The translations under genes were made by a program, and so were the position numbers. DNA of 64,000 nucleotides from Marchantia polymorpha subsp. ruderalis. Its lineage: Eukaryota; Streptophyta; Marchantiopsida; Marchantiales; Marchantiaceae. Within the stretch, counting starts at the first letter, position 1. Each line of letters starts with the position of its first letter. The notes beneath the pieces were generated by a model that ran no database searches, was not told the origin of the DNA, and was given only the letters and a program-made list of their open reading frames with translations. The DNA is taken from positions 27,654,501 through 27,718,500 of the forward strand of contig AP031352.1 in NCBI GenBank assembly GCA_037833965.1. The letters run 5' to 3'. Below, piece after piece: positions 25,933-38,209 of the stretch.

Positions 25933-28271
25933 GGGTCGCTTTTACTCCTGAAACGTTAGCTGAGGTCACCTATTAGTGTATTCCTCTTCCCCTGATTTTC
26001 TTTCTAGATCGATCAAATCGCTCATTACTCAATGAGTTGGACAAAAATCATTCACTCCCAACTCTTAGCCACAAAAATGACCAAAAAATGAAAAATCACA
26101 AAATGAAAATTCAAATGAATCACCGCGTAGACTTGAAGATACCACACTACAATCTGGAAACGATTTGTCAAAAATGTTTTTGAGTGAAAAGATTTTTGGC
26201 CCGAAGCGGAGGGGATCGAAAACCAAAAATCTATCCCCAAGTAGAATCTTTGGCATAAATTGTTCCGTACAGCCTAAATAGTAAATGTTTTAATCAATTT
26301 GAAATCTGATTTTATATATAACAATATGATTTACATACATTTTACCAAAAACCAATGGAAAACGTGTCAACATTTACTCATTAGCTACAACATTAACAAC
26401 AAGTATATTCTAAAAATATTGTGGATTCGCACATGTTTGCATATCAATCAACGCTGCTCAATGCTTATAAATGGAGTCTTACACATTTTAAAATTTTCTG
26501 GCATGACTTTTAACACATTTCGTTAGTTGTAATGTTATTCCGTGGTTTAATTTCTTATGTAAAGATACGGGCGTGAGAAATTTCTACTTCATACGGCTCT
26601 TGAAAGGTTATTTTGGTCTGCTTTTGAGTTTGAATTCATTTGAACATGTGCTTGTCACCAGAGTTTTAAAATAAAAGGGATAGACAATCTTTTCGTGGTC
26701 TATTGATTGATGTTAGCAAACATGTTGCTCATTGGCCCTTGTTGAATTCAAGAGTTTACTCTTTCAGTGAAAGTTCGAAGTTTGCGTCTTAGGTCTAGTG
26801 ATTTCTTGAGAAAGAAGTAAAGTCTACTATAGATGGTTTTGCCTTGTTCAAAACTTGCACTTCAAAAGTGGAGAAGTGCTTTTCTTTGAATATCATGTCT
26901 TTCATGATATGAGAGCAGGGTGGGATATCATCTTGTCTCAAGAGAATTTAAAGAATTTCTAAATTGTGTGAGGCACACACTTGTACCCTCGTACTGTAGT
27001 GACAGGGCAGCAAAACATGAGGTGTGCAATTTTATACATAATGAGGTGCTCGACCTTGTGAATGATATTTGCTTTGATCTCAAGAAGTATAACAAGCGCA
27101 AGGAAAGGTTGAGCTTCAGATAGGGTATTTTAATGAATTTTAGCCCCAACGGTTTTGTACATATAGATTCATGTACATGGGTCAAGCTAAAACTAGTTCT
27201 CTAGATGATTAATAGTAGAACTCTATTTTTTTACTTGGTGACGAATACTGCAGAATTGTGTAGAGTCTTGCAACCAGGAAGGAAATGTTTCGAAACCATC
27301 TACATGCTCCACTTACTTGTAACCATCTTCAGCAAGATAAAAGCTCGTAGCTGAATCTTCCATTCTGAGTATCTCGCTCTCATACTGGTAAGGACTCTTG
27401 TGGCAAGGGTTGAGAACCATATTGACCTCCACATGGGAACCTCTTACGGATCACATGATTACATGTTAGTTCAGGACCTAACATGCATCTCACTTGACTG
27501 AGTGCCTTGCTTTTTCTAACACTGTTAAGGGCAGGTGCTAGTTAGGAAGGTCCTGCCGAGGACTTCAGTTTGCATACACATAGAGCTCCTCTTACCAGTA
27601 GTATTGGGAGCCCAAGGCATCCATGGGATGACTGTTCCTTCCCTTCTTGACGCTGCAGGGCGGAATTGCCGCTGAAGACTCCTTTGCTTTAAAGATTGGC
27701 CACAACATGTGGTTTGAGACACATGAGCCATGTCCCAGGGGACTGTTTAGGATTTAGGAACAAAAGATACAAATTACATCACTCATATATCCAATGCCTT
27801 TAAAGAGAGTAATTCATATTACAGAAGTGCAAGTACGTACAATCCACAAGTTTTTCTGAGCACTAGAGATAAATCTCTTGAGTGCATCGACATCTAGAAA
27901 CTCATCAAATTGCGAGTGAACAAGTAAAGATAACATCGTCTGACTTCGTCTCCCATTTGACAATTTGTCCACTTCGGAGATGTTTAATCAATTCTTCGTC
28001 TGCATCTGAACCTCCTATAATTGCCCCGCACAGTCTTCAAAGCTTTTCAAAATCTACGTTCAGGAAGAGGCATCATCAATCAATCTGGTTAGCTTTCTGT
28101 CCAATTGTACACACTACTGCAAAGAAGACACATTATTCCTCGTCCATCCATCTAGTTAACATTCCGTCCGGTTGCACCTATTGCTGTTTAATAAACACTT
28201 AGTTCTTGAAGCATTTGATTAACAGTCCTATCTCACCTTCATTTACACGTATATGAACAAAGCAACTGCAG
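25933..28271. other. Spacer between the copia remnant and the PCMT gene
   Basis: AT-rich with only short open frames, including 67-68 codons at 26920-27123 (plus) and 27525-27731 (minus), neither resembling a known family. The right end probably holds the 3' UTR of the PCMT gene. Confidence 0.35.
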
Positions 28272-31200
28272 TTACACGAGAGGAACATAGCGCACTCCCA
28301 TTTCGTTTTTCTTCTCAATACTCCCATCCGGTAACTTGTTAATGATAACCAGATCCTGCCGTACAACGAGGAAATACATCAGCTTAAATTGTACTGACTA
28401 CTGGGTCCTTGGGCAGCTGCTCTGATTTTTACAAGTTTTACTTCCAGTTACCAAAATATCATACATGTCTTATTATCAATATGTAGGTATAATTTTGCAT
28501 GAGGACATAAACAAGGGTTTACTTCGAGCGCATAACTTCCATGGAAAACAATGCAGGTGTTCAGCACTATTTTGTTATAATTGTAAGCGTCAAGGTGAAG
28601 CATCTATTTCTAGAGCAAGGTAAATCATTTGCTTTGATCCTTCATCTACAACATGAATGCTTTCTTGCCTGAGAATTTCTCCCCACAGGAATAACCATGC
28701 GACCACCAGGTTTCAGCTGATCCACGAGTGCTTGGGGTAGTTCTGCTCTTTCACAATAATCCCAGAACTGATTGAACAATTAAACTTGTCGTGTAAACAT
28801 TCACGCGCTAACACTTGATACGATTTGAGCTCGCATCATCAGAGACTAGGTCAACAGTATACTATTAGACTGGTCAAGACGAAAGAAAAAAATAGATATT
28901 CTAGCAGCTTTCAGAATTTCTACAACCCTTGCAGACTCACAGCGGACAAGTGCCACACAATGTACAAGTACCAAAGAGATTATTGATAGGGAGAACCTGC
29001 TGCTGCCGCTCCTACGTGAATGGCATCGTAAGGTGCTGCATCTGGCCAACCTTGCTTCCCATCTCCCACTGAACCGTCGTGTAAAAGGTACAACAAACAC
29101 ATCCAATCAGACTTTATCTGCTGAAGTAAATTGTAAAATTGTCGTCTAACAAATAAACAATGATCCCAATGAACAATTTTAATTCAGTATGGTTCTTGTA
29201 TGTATGCTTGAGATACTTAACTGGCTTACTTTCAGCTTTGAAGTAGACAGAAAATGCAAGTGTACACGAATTAAGGCACATAGGTACTTCAAACAAACCA
29301 GAGTTTGTGGTGGACGATGTGGGAATGCAACGTTGTCAATAGTAACTGAGACAAGTTCTACGATAAACTCAGAACCTCGAACTGAGCTCAACAACGTTCA
29401 GTAACTAGAATTCAACTGCTTACCATGAATCTCAAGATGTCCATTGTCTAAGAGCTTTCCAGCGGGGCCACGCTTGATAGCTTCTCTTGACCTATCAACA
29501 AGTTCTGGAATATGTTCTACTCCCACAGCTTTTCCAGTTTCTCCAACCTAGGCAAACGCACAGGCGGAGATGAGAAACGGGTTAGCGATGTTTTGAAAGA
29601 TGTTCGACAAACATCATATAACCAGAAAAAATGTAATAATGAGCTTCATCTCAACCATAACGAAAGCTGACTATGAACAATCACAAAAGTACTCCCGGAT
29701 CCAGGGACAAAGCTCAATGACAACAACAGTCAACTATCATGGTTTATAACAGATGGTTATACCATAACGGAAAATACGGCAGTCAAGTAGCCAGACCCAG
29801 ATCCCACATCTAGGACATGCATTCCTGGCTTTAGATAGTCCGCTAGGAGGGAAAGGCAATATCCATGCTGTCACAAAACACACCAAATCCAGATCAGACT
29901 GGTCAGACGTATTCATTACAGGCCAGGTCATGTGAAACAATGCCATCTCTCTAAGCAATAATGTAAATCCAATCATCAGTGATTTATCTTGACTCATGCA
30001 GCCAGAAAACATCTACAACGGACATTTCTTAACATAGTAATATCCAAGCAATGCATGCTATGCTCAAAGAATGGCGAGACTACGTTCGAAAAAAACTTCA
30101 ACTCACTATCCAAACATTCCAGATTCCGTTGCATCGTCAGTTTTGCAATTGCCGTTCAGAATTTCTATCAATGCATGTACGTCCAATGACTTTTGGATAG
30201 CTTAATCTATCTTCTCTGCAAGTTCACCACCTACCATGTGAGGTGCCGAGATAGTAGCACCAAATCCTGCACAAAATAATTGACCACAATCAGCAACATA
30301 CTTCTATTGTAGAAATCAGAAAGCTACGATCCTGCAGTATTGGAAACAAATTATAATAAATGGCTTAAATTCATATAGGTGATTACTGGCTTACTGTACT
30401 GCATGCAGCACAAAGGTAAGGCTGCAGACAAGAAAAGAGACACAGGGATAGAAATCCACTTCTTTCAACGACAGATAATTGTGCGATCAAAAATGCATAT
30501 CTTGACAGGCAAGACCTCCCAAGTTCAAAGTAGACTGGAAGAGTTGGTTAGGAGATTCTCTCACCTATGCTCTGTGGGGCATCATCATAAGGCAAACCAC
30601 CAGGAGGTACGAAGTGTGCCCGATCAATCTTCATCATGGCCTCTCCGGCCTCATGTGAAGTAAGAATGTCATTCTCTGCGAAACATGGTGGTAGTAGTCA
30701 GGTGTGTTCAGCACTAGGTTTCCCGTTAGTTAGATAATATGTAAATGAATCCCCTCAGTAAAAGCAAACTCGCGGAAGAAAATCAGCATTCACCTAACAT
30801 CGTCCATGATTGAAAAAGCACACATATTAAGTGTAGAGTGTCGTCGTGCAAAACGAGTAATTTGGTCGTAACTTCAGATTTGATCGTAACTTTAGAAAGC
30901 AAAACAAGAAGATAAAGAATCAATCAAATAGAAAATAATATTTTGAACAAACAAAGTCCAAAATTGAGCGTATTTCAGCTGTTCGGAAATTACTCTCTGA
31001 CAGGTCTTTACTACTAGCGTAGACTTGAGTTTAGCATAAAACGTAATGATCAGTAATGACCAACCGTGCACGTTGATTTAATTAGGTAAAAGACAGAAAG
31101 TTCATTACATATAGAAGAGCATGTTTTTCACTCCAGTCAGTCAAGCAAGCCTATGATTGAGAGATGTAGCATAAGCCATTTTTTAATGCCCTAGAGTTCA

Positions 31201-34200
31201 TAACGTGTACATCACGACCAGTTAAATTCAATCGTGTTTGTCGAGTAACTAAGGAACCGAGGAGAGACCAAAAGAAGAACTCTGATCAATAGTAGGGGAG
31301 CACAATGTACCTCAGAAACAGTGAAGAAGATGAACGAAATATGTATTCTAGACGATTCATTGTTGTGTTCCTGGGTAAACTTTGCTCCGGATTAAGCAAT
31401 AGCTTGTCATAACTGTAAGTAATGTCTGTAAGGTTAGTTAAATCTATTTCTCTAAACTCTTCATACTGTTCTTGCTTACCGTTATATAAGAAATTTAACG
31501 AAGAATATAACCAAAACCAGCAAATCCAGTCCTTAAAACAACACCAAACATGCGACGGGTTTCGTGGCGATCAGTGGTCTTCCAGTGCCCACGGCTAAGT
31601 GGTGAACTCAATTGACCCGTTTCTACATGTCTTGAGATTATGAATGACTATTTGTGAGAGCTAACCAGTACACAAGGAAGCTGTCGGTGGAAGCACAAAA
31701 TAAACCTACGATAGCGAGGACAGAATCATGTCCTTTTGTGTCAGTAAAGCAATTAAGTTGCTAAAGCCGTCAGGCAGTTGACTGATGTTACTGAAAAGAG
31801 TGCACACGCTTAGTAGTATAAGTGCCCAAATACTGCCTACACAGCAAGTAACCCCGAACAGGAAGCACAGACGAGATGGCAATCAGCTAACAGAAGCAAG
31901 CAGAACCTACTAACCAATACCGAGATACACGAGATTCTGCATATGGTAGCAAAAGTGGTCTACCAATCTCCTCAGCAACCAAATCTTTGATAGTGAGTAT
32001 TTCTTGCCAAGCTCTTGCAGAGACTTGTTTTACTTCATAGAATCTCAAGTCTATAAATTGCGAGAAGTAAGTTCTGTTGAGAGTCCTTTCATTCCTGCGA
32101 TGGAAAGGCACGATGGCAGGAATGAAAGCCTGTCTTGAAGGTCAAAGGTACTGATGTAGCCGAGGCCATATATTTGAACTTCCTTCATCCACTAAATGAG
32201 TAGCTCGCAGGCATTCCACTCGAAGGAGGTGAGTAAATGCCAAAACAACAATGAACGAAATCTGGTAAAAAGGTTTTATCTCTATAAATTCCGCGAAAAA
32301 AACATCCTTTGGACATACACACTGAATGACCAATTCATAAACGCGGGAAAAACTGGCACATTGATCGAAGTCTTGAGCCATATCCTCACTTATGGTCCGA
32401 TTACTATTATCAAGCATGGTCACTTGAGCTAAGTCCAGGCATGTCTCACATCGGAATTCGACAGAGTATTAACCAGAACCCCACCTAAGATATCATGACC
32501 TTTTTAGTGTCTGCTAAGGTTCTCAAGCTTCCCAACAGAATGCATTGAGTAGAAATTTTCGAGAAAGACTATTTCTTAGATCGAAGTAGAACTCATCTTC
32601 AGCCTTGCACTGATCCTCCGCTCAGGTTTTGTAACTGATCCATTCAAAATCCCCGTGAATCTCGAATATTAAGTCTGCAGTCTGCTTGTGCCCATAGTCG
32701 ATCAATACCTACGGAAGGTTCTATGAAACCAAAAACGAACACCCAACTTCAGTGCAATGTTACAGTTTACCTCCAGCTTGCTCTTTGATGATCACAATCG
32801 ATTGGCACAGAGTACTCTCTATTATATATGGAGAACACTCCACGTCGAACTAAGGAAGCTGATCATCCTAGTGAGTGGGGAAGTGCGAGCAGAACCACCT
32901 ATTTTGACTTTGACACAGAAGTTTAAAGTACAACATCAACCGAGGCCCAGATCAAATGGCATGATTGACAACATTCTACCAGGTGCGATGTTGGCACTAG
33001 AAGTGTTCAGCAAACATATGTTTTTAACTGTCTTAACTAGGCGAGATGTTGAACAAAGCACATGTCTCTGTAGTTGACTCTACTAAAGAGACAACTCAGG
33101 ACGATATCCTCCTCTCTGCTGAACAAGACAGCAGAAGGCTGTTCTTTGTAGATGAGCAATCTCAAAATAGGTAGATATTCATCCGATGCAAAACCTATGT
33201 ACAACATTGGTAATGATTCCGGAAAACACAAGCATTGCATAACGTAAAGACAGAAAGTACAACGAAAGATCACCTTGTGGATCATGAAAACTTATATCTG
33301 ATGGGGAAGTGGTTGTTCTTACAGCCATAGCTATATCTAAGAAAACTCACGAGCTAAACAAACTACACACACTCGCTTCGTGATGCTGAAAGCGACCAAC
33401 TACGCATGCTGCCTTTTCCAGTTCGAACCATATATTGTTACATCGAAGGATGGATCTCACTGTGAAAGTGGATGAATGAGCTTCTTTCATGTCTGTATTA
33501 TCTAGAAGTATAAGAAGGTCGTTCACCGTCAGCGGCGCTTCAAGAGCTTGCGAAACTTTAAGTGAACTGCTAGACAAACTGAACTGCATGTAGACTTTAT
33601 ACGTGCTTTCAGTATCCTTTTCTGACTTTCAATACCTGAACGACATTTTAACACAAGAAGCAACAGTCCATGTGTAGACTTGAGACCTCACCACTTGCTC
33701 CACGATGGAGTCGAAGCCAAACAGGAGATCACCATCTAAAAAATAATATTTACGCTCGAGGTTTGTTCTTGATAAACCTCTGCATACACCGTCAATGAAT
33801 TTCCTGCTATTGTTACAGCCCTCCACACATAACGACGGCATGAACTAAACTTGCCAATCTGGTAGGCATCTGCACGAAGAGTACCATGTGCGTCGAAGCA
33901 GATTTTTTTTCTCGTTATGAGATCAACACAAGAGTATATGCAAGTTGCACATGTAGGTGCACCATCTCAGTTGTCATGATTTAGTGTTTTAGTTGCACAC
34001 GTATTTAATCACTGTGGAGGACATGCTTATTCTTCATCTGGATCCAATAATCTTCAGCTATTCGATGTACAAAATTCAATCAACTCAAATTTCGCCAAAC
34101 GCTTTTTGCTAAAGCTCAACTCCTGTTGATTGAAACTGTTCCCTTCAGTGTCATATGAGAGTTTGACTTGATTTGTAATCGAATGAAATTGCGTTTCTTT

Positions 34201-34563
34201 AGATCCTGTCGGTATCAGTGCACTGATTTGAAGATTTTAAGGAGTTCAAGATTCAGCAGAACTGCAGCTTCAGAAAATAAGACTGTATGACGCAAAACAC
34301 ATCGAGTGATATCTTCATCTTACATGTTCACGCAGAGAATACAGGGAGACTGCGATCCTGTAATCTTTCCCAAGTCGCATTTGAATACTATGTCAACAGC
34401 CACAATCTCAATAACAGCAGATTCTGAATTCGGGGCGTACCGATGAGCGTGTGATCACATCTTGCCTCAACGATGGGAAAATGAATGACAAGGCATGTGG
34501 GAACTCACTCTGCAGATTTGCCACAAGCTCGGCGTAGTTCCTTCCATGACACCTCCAGCTCAT
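28272..34563 (-). CDS. PCMT: Protein-L-isoaspartate O-methyltransferase
   Basis: Repairs age-damaged proteins by methylating L-isoaspartyl residues with S-adenosylmethionine. Predicted 218 residues in eight exons: 34509-34563, 30565-30675, 30235-30266, 29763-29867, 29424-29547, 28997-29068, 28669-28742, 28272-28355. All phases close. The start, [18 protein letters not shown], lines up with the N-terminus of animal enzymes. Hallmarks follow in order: [18 protein letters not shown], the SAM-binding [10 protein letters not shown] (about 85-94), [50 protein letters not shown] and the C-terminal GVRYVPLV. Length is near the usual 225-230. The frame stays open upstream of the chosen ATG for about 100 codons without another ATG, so a longer, organelle-targeted form started from a farther exon is possible. 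Intron 1 is about 3.8 kb; intron 7 is GC-AG. Confidence 0.93.
28356..28668 (-). other. GC-AG intron in the PCMT gene
   Basis: The donor reads CTCAG|GCAAGA instead of GT. The acceptor is a normal CAG before GATCTGG. The splice joins PVGRNSQ to DLVIINK as expected for the family, and no GT donor nearby keeps frame and alignment. Confidence 0.7.
30676..34508 (-). other. Large first intron of PCMT (3.8 kb)
   Basis: Flanked by a GTGAGT donor and a TTCGCAG acceptor. It separates only the first 18 codons from the rest of the gene. Short frames inside it match nothing I know, and I see no embedded gene or transposon. It could house alternative promoters or regulatory elements. Confidence 0.7.
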
Positions 34564-36600
34564 CTCATCCCTTTCTCTTCGGCTTATAAAACGTGTTGGA
34601 GAACAAATCGCTCTTAGGAGAGGATGCGTCTGAGACCCACCACCTGGAACGAATGACCTCGCAGGACGTAATAGTAAAGGGGTTGTTGATCGAACCAGGA
34701 TCCCGTGCCACAGAGCTCCTAACGTTGACTTAGAGGGATACGTCCTAAGACGAGCAATTTCGCAAACTGAAAGGTGAATGGCACCAACAGGGGTGCGCTG
34801 GAGAGCCAAAGCCGAGACAGACAACCAAGGGCGGCGATAAGATTGAAGAGATCGACTACGATATGTATCTGCGAGACAGAATTCGATTTAGAATTGTGAT
34901 TGATTCAGATCTTCAAATAAAGAGTCAGGATGAGAATGGAGGTCTGGGAGTCTGGATAGATGGGATGGCACAAGAGTCTCTGCGTGCAGAGAAACAGGCG
35001 CAAGTAAAGGACGTTAACATGGGTTCTGTGCTAAGGACATGAATCACACGGCGACGAGATGACAAGGGGCGTGATGCCCACAGCCGCTCCTGGGCCGTAG
35101 TACACCAATGCAGTGCAGTTCCTCTCAGAAAAGGGAGTGGCAAAGCGCGGGGCCCGCCCACAAACAAATCCTTAGACATTATGAGACAAAGAGCATTCAC
35201 GGCTTAGAAAACCCAATCTCGTAGCTTCCGGTAATTGCAGCATCAAGCATGAATCTAAAGCATCGGGTGGCGGAATCCCATGTCTGTGGCGTCGGGTCCC
35301 ATCCCGTGTCCTGCTAGATCCGTCTAGACTCTCCTCACTGCTATGATTTTTCACGTGCAATCGGTCAGTCAAGACAACCATCTACATGGATTCATCCTTC
35401 ATGACAAGACACAATGACCCACCGACCGACCGACAAGCATTCACACCGTGAAACGGTTGCCTCTCTCTCATCCCTACCTACGAACGGTCGGACATTCATC
35501 TCAGTACTCTCATGAGAGTCGCTTCTTCTTGAACAATGCCTACACTTCTTGCCCGAGCCTCGTTACGATTTGCACTATGAGTAGCTTAAAGAGTTGAATC
35601 CCAGCAAGCCAGAGCCCTTCCGTGTTGTCCAAATTAGACATGGCACACGCGATCGACTTATAGATAGGGGTGATAATAAATTCTTGCCTGCCAGCCACGG
35701 TCGTCCAGTTATAACCTCTCACGATCATCACGATTCCATAGTCTTTCTTTAATCTCGACACCTGCCTTCAAAGGCTTGGCTTGCTTGTTGGTTTTCTTGA
35801 AATCCAGCAGGTTCGGCATTGGGCAGCCTTCGAAGGTCCACGTGGGGGATGGGTGGCATTCACCGGGTCATGTTCAAGTTACGAACAGGCTTGCGGTGTA
35901 GGAAGGAGTCCGCGAGTAGAAGGGCAAAAATTAAGTTCCACGACGGCAAAAGATGAGGACCTTACGTAGAGGCGCGGGCTCCGGCTCCTGATTCCGTGTC
36001 CGGCTTGCCACAACTCGAGAAAGCAAGGCACGGCAGAGTCACTTGATCGATCTGCATTCGTTCATGAACTGATGACAACGCTCACTATGGGGGAGCACTC
36101 GATCCGCAACAAGATGCGTTTGTTCTTGGGAGAGAAACGAGCGAGAGCTGAGCCGCTGCTTCGACTCGCCTCGACTGAAGTATTCGCATCTTCCACGGAG
36201 CATCAAATCATCTCCCTGTCAGCCGAAACGGAGACCTCTTGGGACTCTCTTTATCTCTCCGTCCCCCTACTTTTAGTTAAAATAATTATGTTCACAGTGC
36301 CGCCCTTGTGGACTACCGTCACATCTTCAGAGTCCAGCGGACTCCAGCGTCGAGGCTTGCCCTCCAAGAAAGCCCAAGATGACCATCGGAAGACGTGGAC
36401 ATGCACTTATACGTAACGTCAGAAATCGTAAGGTCGTACGGCCACCCGATTTATCATGTCTGGTCAGCCGATCCGGCCACCTGGCTACTGCCCGCGAAGG
36501 CATCACATCCGGGTTCTGTATATAATTAACAACGTATAGCATGTCATCAACCGCCGGTCCAAACTCGTCTCCCGCAAGTCACGCATTTGTTGTACTTGGC
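34564..36600. promoter_or_regulatory. GC-richer upstream region of PCMT
   Basis: This block is less AT-rich than its surroundings and includes an ACCGACCGACCGAC run near 35419-35432, much like the block upstream of the JmjC gene. A minus-strand frame without ATG runs from 34564 to a stop near 34880. A good acceptor (TCTCGCAG) at about 34865 could join it to a distant leader exon. Other frames here look random. Confidence 0.35.
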
Positions 36601-38209
36601 CCTTGCTCGTTGCGCAAACATGCATTTACCTCCGGTTTGTGGTTTCTGTCTTAAACTGTCATATCCTGAAATTAGTCAGTGGTCAAATCCCAACGTTTAG
36701 AAAGCAGTAAGACTTGATCTTTCAGTTAGCGAGAATGCGTGCCTGCATCCTCGGTTCTCGTCTGTGGTTAAAAAGTTGAGCCTATCCACAGTTGAAGCGT
36801 AACGAAGCTATTTATTATATTATAGTATGAGGTGAGACATGCAAGTGGACGCAGAGCGTTCGAACTGGGAAGGTCGAGTCAAAGCCATGTCGTGATAGCT
36901 CGATCATACAGGGAAGTCCAAATTATTGTGGGCATATGGAACCTGAAGTTGAACAAACTGGAGGTGCAATGGCTGGATAAAGCCTCGGGATAGACGGAGC
37001 CACAATCCAGATCCCTACGCGTATGTTGCATGATCGGGATTCAAGATTGTAGCAGTGTAAAGAAATGTTAACAGGGTGTGTAATTTCACCTTACAACTAA
37101 AAATGCGACAAAGTATTATATAAAAAATGAAGGATATGTCATATCTTCAAGGACAATTTGTGATAAGTTTGGACTAAACACCAATAGCAACACCATAGAT
37201 AATTCTGCGATATTACTATAAGTATTAGAGCATCCAAAGTCACATTATTTGTTTTGTGTATGAAACTAGCCAGTGCTTTGTGTAATGGATGATATGGGAG
37301 ACGCTTTACGTTCCTTCGCTAACTTTAAAGTAAATTTTCATAACTTTTGACAACTCCAGTGTTATTTGAGCAAAAAGTTGTCTTCTTTGTTTGTTAGTCA
37401 TTTCAAGAACATATGCATTAATTATATGGTATCATCAAAGAATTGTAGGTTTTCTAATTCCCTAGTAAATTAAAATGCAAATCAGCACTCCATTCATGTG
37501 AGTTAATTGCCATTGCAAGTATAAGCTAATGTTATTTTGCTAGCTCCAAATGAACACGTAAAGATATTAATATTCACCACATGTAATATAGTATCATCAT
37601 TGACTTGGAAGTTATGGAGATTGATTATACTACACTTCGTCCTTATAGGAAAAATGAATATCGTAAATATAAAAACCACAGTGTACGGCTAGACAAAATC
37701 AATCGGATAGAATTTCATAGTTTGAGCAAATCTATATGTTACATGATCCAACATGTAACATATAGATCTTGGAATTATTTTTTTTATAACACGAAAGATG
37801 AAACCTTTGATCCTTTTGAAAAAAGATGTAATTTATTAGCTTAAGATGAAACTTCTTGGTGAAAGTTCTATTGTATTACGCAAAAATAATGGATTTACAA
37901 AATGATGGATCTACATTCCGAGATAGATCATAATGATAAATCTATTTGTGATCACAATTTGATATGATAACAAAAATACTGATGATATTACAGTGCATGA
38001 TGGTATATAGTACACTCAAAACATAACCTTCTATACAACCAAGAACAGATTCTGACAAAGTGTCTTCGAATAAACAAGATATATGAAACCCCAAGTTACC
38101 TACATGGATCCACCTAACTCATATTTACAATAGTTAGAGAAGATTCGTGTGAATTCTCTTCTCATCATGACAAATATAAAATACGTCCAAGCAGGTGTGG
38201 TTCCCATGT
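36601..38209. other. AT-rich spacer
   Basis: No gene recognised apart from the short perfect hairpin listed separately. Its right end should include the 3' UTR of the dioxygenase gene. Confidence 0.35.
37730..37767. repeat. Perfect short inverted repeat
   Basis: Two 16-base arms (ATCTATATGTTACATG and its exact complement) are separated by six bases. It lies in AT-rich intergenic DNA with no attached gene. Confidence 0.9.
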
